From Dendrophyllia cribrosa (taxonomy: Eukaryota; Cnidaria; Anthozoa; Scleractinia; Dendrophylliidae): a stretch of 64,000 nucleotides of DNA. Position 1 is the first letter of the stretch. Each line of letters begins with the position of its first letter. Shown here in pieces: positions 10,809-26,000 of the stretch. The DNA is taken from assembly GCA_024195265.1 (NCBI GenBank), contig JAJLRJ010000011.1, positions 23,595,212 through 23,659,211 on the forward strand. The letters are read 5' to 3'. The position numbers and the translations under genes are program-made. The notes under the pieces were generated by a model. The model saw only the letters and a list, made by a program, of their open reading frames with translations, ran no database searches and had not been told where the DNA came from.

Positions 10809-12119
10809 CGGGTTGCTTAATCCTAAATTTAACTGTATAAAATGCTGACCCCAACATTAACAGAGGGCTAATCAGTTAATCCGTTATATAACACTCAATA
10901 AGGTGTCCAATCTGGTCTCAGTGGATGTTATCGAACGTTGACCGTCCAAGGGTTTCCACAACCGGCCCACCATTTTGAAAGCGGAGTAAGGCCCTGGGGA
11001 CGAATTTGAGTATTATTGCCATTTACTGTATTATCCATCGGAAGGAAAAACCAAACAAACAAAACACAGCAATTTTCTTACAAATCAGTGGTTCTATTTA
11101 ACCCTCCCATTGTCCAGTTTGCCAGAAATTAGGAAAGTGAGGCATACTTTCAAGCTTTTTACTATTAAATGTTAACTCCTATGCCTATTTACACTGGATA
11201 GACTATTTATTGTACACTAGAAATTAATTAAAATTTTAACTTAAAAAAGGGGGCGCACAAACACCGCCATACGTTAAAATATGAACCACCAAGAAACGCA
11301 AGGTTCTTCGAGTTTACGAAATGCAGCGATCAATTCGATTCAACATCCTGACAATTTTTCGTGCCCGGAGGTGGGGAACTTGAACCGATAGTGTGAAGTT
11401 TAAAATATGTTTTTTCATGTCGGACGCAATACACGTCGTTGCTGTGGAGGGGTTTAAAGGTTTGTTAAAGAGTAACTCCACAATCACAATTCACAAAAAT
11501 GTACATTTTAAACGCGATTCACTCTTGGATACTGAATACGAATTGATCGGCGCGCAAAAGGTCCAGTTATTGAATATGAATCACAGTAACAGAGCTAAAA
11601 ACCTTGAAAATTGAATTACGAAAACGTAGGTATCGCAATTTACGCTGGCAGCACAACAGCCCTATGCTATGCACAGTAATTGTTATGTTGCACTAGTCTG
11701 TGTAGCTAACGGGGTTATATCCTCCCCATTCGCTTGAGAGCAGACTCACACCGTTTAATTAATAAATAACTTAATTTAAGTACAAAGCAGTAAAAAGCGT
11801 ACAGTGGTCTGGACAAAAACTCCACACCAATTGCTATCAATTAAATAGAAACGAAATGAGCAAAGAAATTTGCCTTAAAGGGGGTGTCACCATTTTAGGC
11901 CACATTTATAAAACAGTGGGAACCCAAAAATAATAGTGCTCCAAGAGTAAACACAAGTGTCTTGGGCTGTGGATAAGTCAGGATGGAAATGGATTTCTCA
12001 AACTCATTAATAATTCATGACGACAACACAAAGGAAATCACTACCGTGAAGGAGGTTTTGAAATCGTTTCTTAATTTGCATAGATTTTGGCGATTTTATT
12101 CCTTCGTTTTCTCCGCATT

Positions 12120-12290
12120 TAACGATCAGTTTGAGAAGCTATATCAAACACTCGAATCAGTGTTTCATCAGATTTCCAAACACCTTGAAGTGGGTGAAAA
12201 AAACTCGGCTGCGCCTCGTTTTTCTCACCCACTTCGCGGTGTTTGGAAATCTGATGAAACACTGTTCCTCGTGTTTGATATATTACTTCA
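12120..12290 (+). repeat. Foldback repeat with GTTTCATCAGATTTCCAAACACC arms
   Basis: Inverted arms of about 60 bases meet at a short loop near 12215; the apparent 118-residue ORF spans it and is not credible as protein. A partial GGTGACATAGCCCC-type MITE lies beside it at 11878-12003. Confidence 0.7.
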
Positions 12291-12456
12291 ACTTGACAAA
12301 AATGGGCTAATTTTTTCCAGTTTATCGACTTGTGTCTGATTATGATTCATTCTCTCTTCGACAGTTCACATGTTCCTTTTAGTGTTCTATATGCATTCCG
12401 TGTCTGACAAAGGTATTACGTTTTCATGTGGGGCAGTTCTGACCCAAGAACGTCAA

Positions 12457-12750
12457 CAAGGTTGCCACCCATTTGGATGAAAAACATTCCCTGACTTTTC
12501 ACTGACTACAAAACAATTTCCACTGACCACCCATGAGTAAAATCGCAAAAATTAGATTATTAACATTATTTCTGAAATGAAATTGCCTCGCCCAAAAGAA
12601 AACAGCGGTTATCAGACATTGCGGCAGGCTGATAATAAATTTCCCTGACTTTGACAAGGAATTTAGAATTTCCACGACTTATTGCAAACTTCCCTGACCT
12701 TGAAAAAAACCTGTTTTTCCTTGACTTTTCCCTGACCGTGGCAACCCTGG
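12457..12750 (+). mobile_element. hAT-type MITE with CAGGGTTGCCAC ends
   Basis: Termini CAAGGTTGCCACCC and CCGTGGCAACCCTGG are inverted; CCCTGAC(TTT) recurs internally at least five times. CAGGGTTGCCA ends are typical of hAT non-autonomous elements (family knowledge). Confidence 0.65.
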
Positions 12751-13298
12751 TCAAAATCTCCATGACATAGCCTCTTTAATTTGGGAAGAGCTAGGAAGGA
12801 GATCTTGTTAACCAGTGAACTTTTGCAGTAACATCTTGCAAATACGATTGGTTCAATCGTTAATACATGTCCGCTGATAGACGACAATCGCGCGCTTTGT
12901 CCTTGAAAAGTAAATTCGTTTTGACTTTTGGTAAAAAAAAAACTAAAATATATCAGTGTTTGCAGATGGCTGAAACAGTACAATCGACTGCGATTTATAG
13001 GCCAACTCGGCTGTTCTTGGTTGGTTATTCGCTCATAACTATTCCGGAGCTTAGAATTTGATTGTTGAAATATGCATCCAACTTCAATTATTTCGTCAAA
13101 ATGCTTCATTCGAGCAGTGGATGGACTATGTCACAAATGTTAAGAGACATAACCTAAAAACAACGGCTCAGTTTTGCCATCAGTTACTATTTTAGTTCAC
13201 TGACTGTTAACAAGGGTCCTTGTCAGCGGATGACTAGAAAAATTCCCCCTGACTTTGAAAAATCTCTAGAAAATGGCAGTGTATTTCTTCCCTTCAAG

Positions 13299-13502
13299 GC
13301 CTTTCACTCCCAAGAACGCCAAAAATCAAAATAAAAAACCTAATTTCATTTTGCATAATATTGAAAAACAAATGGTACCATGCAAAAGTGCTGCGAAAGA
13401 GGTTTCATTTCAATGGTCACACGATAGGATTTTATTGACAGAGTTAAAAGTTAGAACTGCACTACATGTCTCCATAATTGATTCTGGGCGTGAAAGGGTT
13501 AA
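13299..13502 (+). mobile_element. MITE, AACCCTTTCACTCCCA family, copy 1
   Basis: Ends CCTTTCACTCCCAAGAACG and GATTCTGGGCGTGAAAGGG. Internal blocks CAATGGTCACACGATAGGAT and AAAGTTAGAACTGCAC match copies at 18.6 and 60.7 kb and the satellite units at 20.4-22.8 kb. Confidence 0.75.
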
Positions 13503-14026
13503 GAATTGACTTCACATCTTTCTAAAGATGCTTTTATGCGAGTTAAGCTACCTAATGATAATTTACAGCCTTCAATGCAGGCAACCCTTACACCAAGTAA
13601 AAGGTAAGAAGACGAGAGACTGGTAAAATGACAAATATTCGACTGACTAGGGAGGGGGCGGAAGGAAAAAAAAAGTCAACTCACTCGCCTCGGCTCCTCA
13701 CCCCCTCCCCTCCTATTTTTGTTCTTTTGCTCCACACCCTACAGTAGCCTGCAGAGGAGGTTAGACCCTTTAAAAAATTCTGATCGGTTTATAGTCGTCA
13801 TTCCCATAGTGTCCTATGCAGCCGTTATTCGTGTCGTCACGCAACGCTAACAAATAACGGCTGTGTAGAAGACTATCATTCCCAAGATAAACACTGCCCT
13901 GCTATGATCACAAACTTTCTTCATAGTCGAAGCCACAGGAACCTTCTATACAGATCAGTTCGACTGCCGTAACGAAGCCCGAAGCTGACAAGGACGTTTC
14001 CATGGAAACAAGGATATTTCGGTGCG

Positions 14027-17000
14027 CTATCTGGTGATTCGACTGAACCGAAGTGAACTGAGTTCTTTTACAATCGCGGCTTTTTCGGCCTCCAAGCTTC
14101 CTACATGGTGACGTAGTTCTTCGAGCTGAAAGAAAACAAAAAGAGAGATGAAAATAAAGTGAAACCTGTATTAAGCGGCACCCTTGGAACCCCTGAGCTT
14201 AATAGAGGGGTCCGCGCGAAAAAGGAAAGGGGGAGAAGGGAAGGAACGCCTGCTATAAGAACCGGGCGATTCACATTACGCTCATCGATTTCCTTGTAAT
14301 CGAATTACGTCAACTGTCAATACGTTCACCAATCAGAAACTGGCACGCGCTTTTACGCATGGATGACTTCACGCGTAAATTTACTTTGTTCACCGCCCAG
14401 CGCGAATTAGCCAATCAGAATTTGCGGCCGCCAGCGTCCGCAGAAATGAACAAATGGGGGTCTTTATTGCAGGTGTCCTTTCCCTCTCTCCCCAGTTCCC
14501 CTCTCCCCGACGCCTGCTACGCAGGCTACCGCTTACGGGAGCTACGACGTCACAGCCTCACTTTCACACTAGACCTCATAGATATATGATAAGGAAAGTT
14601 GGTTTCTTACCTCGTTACGAAATCCATTCTCCTCCTTTCGAGGACTTGGATCGCTCGTTGCAGAGGGAGGCCTGAAATCAAAGAGAGGAAAATTAAAAAA
14701 AGGCCGGTAAGCCGCGTAGCCTGTGACGTAGCGTCTTCAATGCATGATGGTCTGCCCTTCCTGTCCGAGTATTAAAACTTACATGACCGCTTCACAATTA
14801 TTAATGTGTCCAAACTATTGCAGCATTTGTTAATTTGCCTTTTTAAGAACCGCTGCCATATGCATGTCTGGTATGAAATTGGCTCTCTTACATGTATGAT
14901 CTTCTATTACCATTGTTTATAGTTATATCCAGAGTCGTTGTTAAGTTTGTCGAGAAATCTCTAAAGGTCCGTTTACACATGCGATTTTTGATGCGATTTT
15001 TGTCGCGCTCTCCAGTACAACTTTTGTCGCAAGTGTAAACTATAGCGGCGATTTCCTGTGCGACATTTGCTGTGATTTCACAAAAATCGCCGCCAAGCTG
15101 CATCAGTTGCGACATCGCGCGACAAATCGCATCAGTTGCGACGTCGCGCGACAAATCGTGCCCAAATCGCACTGAAATCGCCGCTAGTTTACACACGTGA
15201 TTCGAAGATGCAACTTGTACGCGACAAAAATTGCACCGGAAAGTGCGACAAAAATTGTACAAAAAATCGCCTTAAGGAAGTTACAACCACAAATTAGGAC
15301 AGAAACTCTCGCAAAAGCAAGTCTTCTCTGAAATGTTCTGATCTAAATCTTAAGCCCAAAATTCCACCAAACTTGCAATCCGTAAATAGAAGTCTGCTTT
15401 CTCTTTTTTACAGCTGGCAAGCAAGGATGAAAAAGCAAAAAAATGTTTAAGTAATGACACATTATATCTAACCTTTCGGATAAAATTGGCGTCTTCTCCT
15501 TCATGTCAACGTCAAAGGACTCTTCCTTCTTCGCCTGGCTATTCGGAGTGTGAAGACCTTCCAGCCAGTTTTTGACTTTGCGGGGCGGCGATGTAAAGCT
15601 ATCATCATCACCGATGGAGTTATTACCAGTCGCTTTGTTGTTTTCCACCTCCGTTGTACTATGCCATGATTTACTTTTCAGCCCTGCTTTTTCATCTCTA
15701 ACAGCTTCACGCTCCGGAGAATTCTCTGCAGATGAATAACTGTGCAACGAGAGCGACGAATTTAATTGGTCATTCTGTTGTTTAAAAGTCACGTATTTCT
15801 TCTCTAAGTTTCTCTTTTCGTGGTGCACATCTTTAAGAATCTTCTCCAGCTCTCGGATTTCTCGCCAAATCATTCGCTTGTTACTCTTCCATGGCTCGTT
15901 CTTTTCGCCTTTCTTCTCCATCTGGTACTCAAGCTCGTTTTGGGCGATCTCCAAACTGGATTTCAACAGCTTGTTTTCGCGTCGCAGCGCATCCACCTCT
16001 TCCTGATAACTGGAAAGCTTTACTCTGTCAGAAGAGATCTGTCTTTGAGCTTCGTGAAGCTCTAGAAGCACTTTACTGTGATCATCCTGTGCTTTAACAA
16101 GTGATTTCTCCAGCTCTTCTTTCTTGTCTTCGACGCACCGAATCATGGCTTGTTCCGCTTGTGACGCCGCTCTGAGAGCATTATTTTGTCTCTCAGATTC
16201 TTCAAGACGCAGTTCCAACATTTCAAATTCCTGATCGGCAACAAATTTATGTTTCGAGCGTCTTTCGTGTTCATGCGAATTTTCCTCCATTTGGCCGTCG
16301 ATAGATCCTTCAGAATTAGCAGAAATTTCTTCTTCCAAAATCTTATTCCTGTTTTCTAATTCAAAACATGACTTCTGCAGCTGAAGATTCTCGTTTTGCA
16401 AATCTCTAATTTCGTTATCGTACTCAACTCGCAAGTTCACGATGCTTTTCTCAAGAGACTCGACACGTTCCGCGAGAAATTCGCTTTCTCCATTTTTCTT
16501 TTCGTATTCGTTCCTAATCGTGGCCATTCCATCGCTGAGGTTGTCGAACTTTTCTTTAAGGTCAAAATACCGGTTCTCGTAATCTTTCAGCAACGCAAGT
16601 TGTTGATGTAGTTCAAAGTTTTCGCTGGCTACTGAGTCGAGCTCGTTTCGCATGCACTCTAAAATGGCATTTTCCTCTTCGGTCATTTCATCGTCCTGAG
16701 ATACAAGCGCCTGATATTTTTTCAACACTTCGTCAGACGCTATTTGGGCGATCGTCTCTTGTAACTTCTCCTGGAATTTTAGCGGGATTTCTTCCAAGGG
16801 TGTCCCTTCATAAGCGCGTTCTAACTTCTCTTTCAGCGTTTCCAAAGTATCCACTTTAGCCTGCTCGACCTGTAACTTGAACTTCAAAGCTGTTTGCTCG
16901 ATCGAGTTCAAGTACATCATAAATGGATCGTCCAAATCGCCTTCTGATTTATCATCTGAGGTTGTGCCATAAAGCGCAGTTTCAAACCTGTAGAGCCCAT

Positions 17001-20000
17001 CCGCTGGACTAGACAAGTTCTTAGCGTTGCCACTTGGCGTAGGTCTTGGCGTCCGAACTGGCGAATCTAACGTCGCCCAAGTTACAGTCGTCTTCGGGGA
17101 AGATTGAAATATCTGTCCGCTGTCACTGGGCTCGGTGCCGGAAGCATCATGTGCTGCATGGCTAGGAGAGATGGAAATATCCAAGGGCTCTTCTACAACG
17201 TTTGACTTTTCGCCAAATACAGTGTCAAGCCCAAGAAATTGAACTTTTTTGTTTGGTGTCGAGGCTGCCGATTCCATTGTGTCAGACACAAGTTCGCCTT
17301 CGTTTTCTAGAACATGCATTGGCAATGTTGATTCAACACTAATCAATGATGAGCCATCTGCCACAGAGATTGCTTCAGTGTTGACCGGTAATTGTCCATT
17401 TTCAACAGACGGTGGTTCAGCGCTGGGTGATGATGGTCCCCCTGCAACAAGCAATGTGCCAACGCTGGGCAATGACGGCCTTTCGGCAACGGACAATGGT
17501 TCAGTGCCGGTCAACGATGGTGACAGTTGGTCGTCTGCTGCCATTTTTTCCATTTCTTTATAGTTTTCCACCTCGGTAGGCAACTCGACGTTTGATAACT
17601 GCACTGAACCGTTCAAGTCCACTTCTGTAGAATCGCTATTCAACCATGTCTTCGCTGCTGCTAGTTCTGGAGGCATGAATCCCTTCTGTACCGCATCCAA
17701 CATCAGCTCCAGAAATTGCTGGTCGACACTCGTGTAAAGACCTTCGGTCGTATTACCATCGACTGGCGGGAGAATAAAACGTTCTTCAGTATTAACGGCT
17801 AGGTAGTTGTCATTTTGATCAGTTGGGACAACAGCAATTGGAAAGTCTTCAGTCGTCTTGTTGGCGACACCTTCGTGAGTCGTAGATGAAGTTGATGACA
17901 TACCCTCGGTGGGGGCCGGGGCCATATCCTCAATTAACAGGTTTTGCGGAAGTTTCTGAAAATATTAATAAAAAAAACAATGTTACTTCCGGTCAATTAA
18001 TCAATGGCTTGTTAAAGCATTTAACCAGAAATATAAGAATTCAAGTTGATCGACGTTTCGATGTATCCGGCGACATCAATTTCAGGAATAACGTTTACTT
18101 TGTAGTGTCAAAGTTGTAATTTTCAATCACTGTAGAAAATGATTGGTTCATAGCTATTGTCTATTATACCAGTAAACCACAATGAAAATGTAGTTATTAT
18201 AGATAAAAGCAATATACCACACATTTATATGGCTTATCGGTGCAATAAACCAATTACGATGTTGGAATAACACTCGAAAAGCTTGCAAATCACTTCTTCC
18301 TTCCCCACGGAAAACCGAAATTGTGCTGAATTCACAACAAAAAGCAACCATGTAATAAAAACGCATTCCTCCACGTTTCCCAAATTATAAAAAATTATAA
18401 AATAACCAAGGGTCACGATTGCAACATTCTGGATTTTGCCGTTCAATTCATTTCACCAGTCAAAGAACCTTCTCGTGTAAAGTTAAAAGAAACATTATGA
18501 AGAGCGGAAGCAACTAAGGAAGGAAATATTTTCTCACGGGCTGTGTTAAGCTTCAATGGGCACGGAGGTTATTAAATATAACCCTTTCACTCCCAGATTC
18601 AAATATGGAGACACGCAATGTACTATTTAGTTCTAAATTTCGAGTCTGTCGACAAAATGCTATAGTGTGACCATTCAAATGAAACCTCTTGGGCAGTTCT
18701 TTTGCATGGTGCCATTTGTTTTTCAATATTTTAGAAAATGAAATTTGACATTTTTCTTGAATTTCGATTTTTGGCACGTTTGGTTGTTGACGGGTTTAAC
18801 AGCGTCCATGTGACGTGCTGTTGTGGGAAAACGTTGAACTTTTGTAATGGCCAGTTGATACGTCCGACAGCTTTACTGAACCCTTTCTCTCTTGAAGTCA
18901 AAGACAGTGGTGTAATTTTGTATTGACTTTACAGTTATTAATCAATTCTTTCCTGTGGTAATATCTATTATGCTGAACTTGGTAGTTCTAACTTTTGAGG
19001 CTTTGAATCAAATATTAACATTCAAATAAAAGCTGTCAAGGAGTTTTATGTGGTGATGATGCTTGTTGTTCAAAATTTTGCGAAATATTATATGGGATTT
19101 TTCTTAAAGTTTAATTTTGGAATAGAGCCAACTCCATTAGAGCACATTTGAATTGATAATCAAAGAAGGGCGGCCAAATCCTTCGATCCTCTCGAAAGTT
19201 GAGCACGTCCACATTTTCTAACTCTCGGATGCAAACAAATTCATGATCAAAACAACATGGGAGCTAAAAAAAAAAACTGTGAACAACTTGAAGAAAGTTA
19301 TATGGTAAATTGAATAACGTGAAACTCGATATTGTAGCTGGATTTTTAAGTATGAGAAAGTACTTCTCAATGGCTGCCCATTTAAACGTAATTTAACATT
19401 TCCCTTTTTTTACATGAAACGTCATCAATCGGTTAATGTGGTCGAACTTTTTTAAGTGTGTGCGGATTTGACGAATTCAACACTGAAATCATTCAAGTGA
19501 TAGCTGTTTAGTTGAAATCTCCTGCGGCTAGGTTAATTTGTTTTCTTTTTTCCCACGGAAAAAAAAAAACCAAAGCTGTACTTTGACACTGTCAGGCCGC
19601 GGTATAAGGGACTAAATTGATTATTTAAGTTTGGCACTTACTCTTGAGAAAGATTTTAAAAGCATCTGGCTAAACTAGAAATATTAAACGTTACCTTTTG
19701 TAGTCGTGGCGTTGTCGCCTGATTTGTCACTCCTTGTATGCGTTCTTGCAAAGCCTTTGAGAAGGAAAGAGATATAATCGGATCGAGAAAACACAATCCT
19801 TGGGTACAGATAAAATACTGAACACGTAAATGAAGTTATATTGATAACCAAGCCCCCCCCCCCCCCCCCCCCCCCCCACCACCACCACCGTCTTGAATAA
19901 AACACAAATCTATCTGATATTGTGTTTCGACGTCTTTACGTCATTAACTTTGCGTACTTTTCAAATTTCACAAGTCAAATTCAACGATACACTTGCAGTG

Positions 20001-23000
20001 CACTTGCAGAACGATTCCGTTATTTTCAAGAGACTTCTTTTTGCAAATGTAAAACATAATATGTTGCGTTGAATAAAACGCTTTTTGTTTATACCGAGAA
20101 CACTTGAATCGCGTGATTAACACATTTATGATATTGAATTAAAAGCAAATATCTCGAAAGGTTTTGACCAACTCGCCTAATTAGAGTTCAGAATGTAACA
20201 CATGCGAAATATCCGGCAAATTATCATCTCAGTGTATAAATAAGTTAGAGCTTTCGCGGCAAAATTTCCAAACTGAAAACTTGCTAAACCTATAAACTGT
20301 TTAGAATAAGGATACTTTAAAGTATTGATGATCTCTATCCTGCTTTCAAGTTCAATGTTATGATAAAGCTTTCATTCGAATGGTCACACTTACAGATTCC
20401 ATCCACAGACTTGAAAGTCAGTTGAAGTAGAACCTCCATGTAAAGTATCATAAGGAGTACCGCACAGGAAAGTACATTTCAATAGCTTTCACTTAAATGG
20501 ATACTCATGAAGATTTCATCCACAGACTCGAAAGTTAGAACCACGTAGAACAGCATAATAAACAGTACCACATGAATGAACTGCTTAAGAGCTTTTTACG
20601 TAAATGGTCACGCTTTAGGATTTTATCAACAGTGTCACCTTGTACAGCATAATAAACAGTACCACAGGAAAGTTCTGCTCAGTAGCTTTCATTTAAATGG
20701 TTATACTTTAGGATTTCATGCACAGATTTAAAAGTTAGAACCACTTTGTACAGCTTTATAAACAGTACCAAAGGAAAGTACTTCCCAGCAGCTTTCGTTT
20801 GAACGGTTGCACTTAACAATTCCATTCGAAGTCACACAGGTAGATATAGAAACGCTGCACTGTACAACAAAGTAAACAATTCCAATTGGTAATCAATGCT
20901 TACGGTTACCTTCACAGTGAATGCCCATACGCAATGGTGTCAACAACAAAAAGACAGAACTACATTTGCACGATTCAATAAAGGTTTTGACTCTAAAAGT
21001 GAAAGGATTATTAATAAATACATTTTAGGATCTGCGATTTTTCGGGAATGTTCTCTCGCATTAGTGAAAAGTTAGGCAATATTTACCGCCTACCTCTAAA
21101 AAACACCATCTGTCAGATTGTGATAAAAAAAAGTGCCTCTAACTTTCAACAGCTCGCAAAATCACTTTCCAAAAAGTAACAGGCCGTTCGTAAAGAAGGC
21201 CGAAACACAACAACGCGAAGAATGTGTGGTCGAAATTTATTGAAATCACAAAAAGTTTGCAATGGACCGTTTCGGAGGCGAAACAAAGGAAATATTTATT
21301 CTTTGGAATTAAATGAAGGGAAATAGAATGTTAATGCAAGCCAAAAATATGATTCAGAGCACATATTATGCATTGCTTCCAAGGGTTACCAGATTCAAAG
21401 TTGTCTACGAATCGGTAAATATTATACCCCCAAAACTAAACGAACGTAGCCCCTTTAGGATTTCATTAATAGAACCAAAATTTACCATCGCAAAACTCGA
21501 CTCGAGTTTCGCAAGCAAAAACCAGTTCTTCAAATGAATTTGTCACCGAACATAGTTTAGTATTAAACTAAGGAAATGAAAATATTTCAAACAAGAACAA
21601 TTTAGACAGAGAAACACAAGCATGCTAGAAACAGATCTTGTGCTTTGCATATGACTTCTAGAGAGAACTTTAGCCTGTGGGGTTTTTAGGCTTTTTTCAT
21701 CTACAGCCGAGAAGCCACTGGACAGCCAAGCTCGTTCTGTGAGCCACAATAGCATTAAAGGTTTGTATAGACATTTAACGAATACAAACTTGCAAAGATC
21801 AGAAATAGAAAAAAAAATAGAAATAAAACATCTTCCCTGCTGTACAAAGCGGTTTTTCAGTAACTTTGTAGTGATCATCTCCAAATTTCTCCTTCTAATA
21901 TCAATGCGTAATCAATCAGAGAGGCCAAGAAAACTAAGGACATGATCACCCAAGAATTCTATTGATATTTTTACAACTTCTCCCCACTACATCTATGAGA
22001 AACGTATAGAAACACGAAAGGAGAATTTGGATTTTGATATCGGACGTTAAGGCCAAACGTGTGACGATTATTAACTACAAGGAAACCTATAATTAGCGGT
22101 ACTTTACTGTGGTACTTTTATAATTCAGAAAGTTCTAGCTTTAGAGTCCGTGGATAGATAAAAATCTCTTGAGCAATATTTGTCTGCGGCAGTATTTAGT
22201 ATGTAACATAAGGTGGTTCTGACATTTAAGTTTGTGAATGAAATCTTCTGAGCAGTACTTTCCTGTGGTGCTGTTTATTATGCTGTACAAGGCAGTTATA
22301 TATAGCTTTTGAGTTTGTGGATGAAATCCCAAAGTGTTACCATTCAAATGAAAGCTTCTGAGCAGTACTTTCCTGTGGTGGTGTTAAAAGGTGGTCCTAT
22401 TAATGAAATCTTTAAGTGTGGCCATTTGTGTCAAATGAAAGTACTTTCTTGTGGCGCTGTCTATTATGCTGTACAAGGTGGTTCTAACGTTTGAGTCTGT
22501 GGATAAAAATTAAATCGCCATTATCCTAAAGTGTTACCATTCAAATGAAAGCTTCTGAGCAGTAATTGGTGTTTATTATGCTGTACATTAGGGCGTTCTA
22601 TTAAACGTTTCAGTCAGGTAATAAAATCCCAAATTGTGACCATTCAAATGAAAGCTACTGAGCAGTACGTACGTTCCCGTGGTACTGATTATTATGCTTT
22701 TTTTCAAGCGAGTCTGTTGGTGAAATCCGAAAGTGTCAGCGAACGTTGCTTGGGGATTAGTCTTAGGGCAACGCTCCTCCCCCACTAGTGGGGGAGGAGC
22801 GTTGCGTGACGAGCCCTAATAACGGCTGCGTAGGAGACTACTTGGGGATCTGTTCATCATGCTGCAGAGGATGATCCCGGTAACCTTTTAGTGAAGTTAT
22901 GAACTTGGATTTTTTTCGGACTAAAAGGTTAATATAATCCCAGCAATTATTTGATGTTTTCTTCTTAACTCCATTCCGTGTTTTTGATTCTCAATCTGTA

Positions 23001-26000
23001 GTTATTGGATACTTATACAAGCACACTCATACATAGATATCCATTGATAAACACAGTGTGAACGTGGGTTTCCTGTGGCGAGGCGTGCGGTGAGAGCTAA
23101 ATCTGCTCGCCACAGGATCATGGAAAACACGATCAACCACTTATGAAAACAGTTATTCCTTAGTCTCCCATTGTCATGATTATTTCAGTTCCAATGTTAA
23201 CTGAGATGGGGGTGGGGGTAGGGATGGGGCAGGCTATCCGGGGGAAAAATGCCTTTGTTAAAGGAGCTATGTCATGGTGATTTGAGGTTTTCGGGTCAAA
23301 ATCGTCCCAAATTAAAATTAAGTACCTTTGTCGTACACGAAATGCTTAAAGAACACTAACAGGAAGATATCAAGTGAATTTTAGCAGAGAAAATAAACCA
23401 TAATCGGAGTTTTAACGAATTTTCTAAGACACAAGCGATAAACTTGAAAAAATTGGCCCAATGTTTCCAAGATACAATCCATTTCCATCCCGGCCATCTG
23501 CAGCCCAACACACTTATTTTTACGTTTAGAGCACTAGTAGAATAACTTTAAACAAAACTGGATTCTTATTTTTGGGATTTCACTGATATAAAGATGTATT
23601 TTGGCTTTTTAAAGTAACGCTGGTGACATAGCCCCTTTAAGGGTGAAAAGTAAAGAAAGTTCACCCCTCCGGTACCACCCTCCACCCCACTTCAAAAGCC
23701 CCGGTACTTCCGAAAATTTGATAGTGCATCAAAACAATAGAGACTTTAAGATTGAGGGTTTCCTCTTAAACCGCAAACCACAAACGTCGGCCAGCAGTTT
23801 ACAGTTCGGAGTTCACCGTATGAACATAATCTGGGCTTAAGATTGAGGGTTACTTTTTACCTATGCCTATTACCGAAACCATCTAGGAAACAAAGTATAC
23901 ATTCATGCATTCACATATCACCAGGAACTGGCTTTTGTTTTACTTTATTTATCGTAGTTTTTAAACCACAAAGTAATCCGACTGACAAAACAGTTCCAAC
24001 AACAAATAGCCGGCTGCCATGTTTGTTTTCATTCATTTGTTCACTTCTATTTTAGCTGAGAAATCGTCTTCAAAATTACGTTTCTATGAAAAAGAATTCA
24101 ATAAAAAATTAGCGAAAGAGTTCTAAAAAGTAGCATTTCCTCTCAAACGTGGGATTGTGATGTTTAAGGGTGCAAAAAACCTTGCGGTAAATCACTTACC
24201 TCTAGAGCGTGGTCTAGCCGTACAAACGTGAACCTCAAACCGCAAACCTGACGGCAAGGCACTGGTCACGTGACTTTTTGACGTTCGCGGTTCGCGGGAA
24301 ATGCCGAAAAACCTCGATCTTAAGGTCTCTAATATGTCCTGGAGATCGTAATGAAAGTGTGGGCACTGATGTAATCACGAAACAAATGGACATGCTTGTC
24401 TCTCACGATTTTCGTGACAAACGATTTCCGCTGTCATATTCTTCACGTTTGTTCGGCGAGAGAAGTCATTTTCATGTATATCGGCTAACAATTTAAAATA
24501 CTGGTGCCCTGAATTACGTCATCTAGGCTGTTAAGCCTAGTTCACACACACGACATTATGACATAAGAACATGGACATGGCGACATAAAGAAAACGTCAG
24601 TTTTATTCCCATGTCGATATGTTTATGTCATATTTATTGTTCACACTCTGGTGACATAAAATATCGAACGGATATAAGTTGTGTACTTTGCATTTGCGTG
24701 ACCTTGCCGTTGTCGTTAGTATGAACCGAACCGGGCTTTATTTCATTCTTGTGAAAAGAATATGAGAGATCTGAAGTGGTACATGGGCTATTGATCAGTT
24801 CAGTGCTAATGCATGACTTGACATCAAGTGTACTGTACTGTATGAAAGAACAAACCGTGCGTCATTTAACTAAACAATAGCGTTCGTCTATCGCGGCGTG
24901 TAAGTCTTCTTTGAAACCATAATACATTTGTATTATATTTAAATAATAAGTGAAACAATAATTTAACTGGGCCTTGAAGGGACGCGGCCTGTAATTACTA
25001 TATTAAAAAAATAACAACAATTAAATATCAGTTGTTATACCGGGGTTATAACACCAGTATTACTATTCGATTTAGACTTCCGATAAATGGAATTTAACTG
25101 AGCCCTGTCGTTCATTGTCCGCCTTCTTTACAAAATCGCGTGGTAAGTATTCCAGTAAGGCCAATACTGAAAGCTTTAAGTCCTTTATTTTCTTTTGTCC
25201 TTCGTTTGATTGTAGTTTTTTTTTTTTTAAGAACAAAGACGCATATGTGGGTCTTTACAAAAAAGTGATGACACTGTAAAAAATAAGTAAAAACTAATTG
25301 AAACAAAATGACGTCCAAACGTCGTTTCGTCATTCCCAACGAATGACGAAAACAGAATGAACGAACGAACGAATAACGAATGACGAACTAACGGATGAAT
25401 TAACGCAGGATATAGCGAACAAAACTAGAACGAACGGTTTTGTTATTTCGTGCTCAGTCCCGTTGTTTTCCGTTTCCGATATCTTTTTCTATTATTGTTA
25501 TTTATTTATTTGCGTTGGTATAGATTCCACCTGAAGGATGATACAGGGGTACACATGAATTTGAATGAAATTTGAAGACGTTTACAGAAGGGATAGAAAA
25601 ATGAAAATGATGTTTGGAACACCAACAGACAGTTAAGCCACGTTAAAAAGATATGTTATAATGCAGTGACACGTCATAAATTCACAACGCATCCCTCGTG
25701 CATACAGGGTTTTGTAACAGGGTATTAAATTTCGCCTCGTTGATTTTCGCGGTTACCTTCGTAAGTCTCGCAAAAATAAGTACCAATACGGTAGTAGATA
25801 GCTCCCATCTTCGGCTATGCTCTCCTTAACACATTAAAAAAGTTATAAAAAAAATGCTTCTTTATATATACTGTAGAACAGAAGACATTGTTCATAATTA
25901 ACTCCCCCCACCCCCCCCCCCCCCCCCCTCCTTTCTAGAGCGAGAAACTTACTTGTATCGCTGCATGAGACTTGGTGTGTTGGTCAACAAGATTCCTCAA

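Noticed and set aside
11983..12339. 118-residue open frame
   Set aside because: It spans both arms of a foldback repeat and part of a MITE; no protein motif.
15343..15472. C-terminal extension of the coiled-coil frame past 15473
   Set aside because: A donor AAAG/GTTAGA at 15473 and two in-phase downstream exons show this part is intron.
23000..26000. CRISPR arrays, operons or other prokaryotic features considered for the repeat-rich parts of the window
   Set aside because: Repeats are MITE or satellite type, genes have introns and no ribosome-binding-site spaced operons exist; the DNA is eukaryotic.
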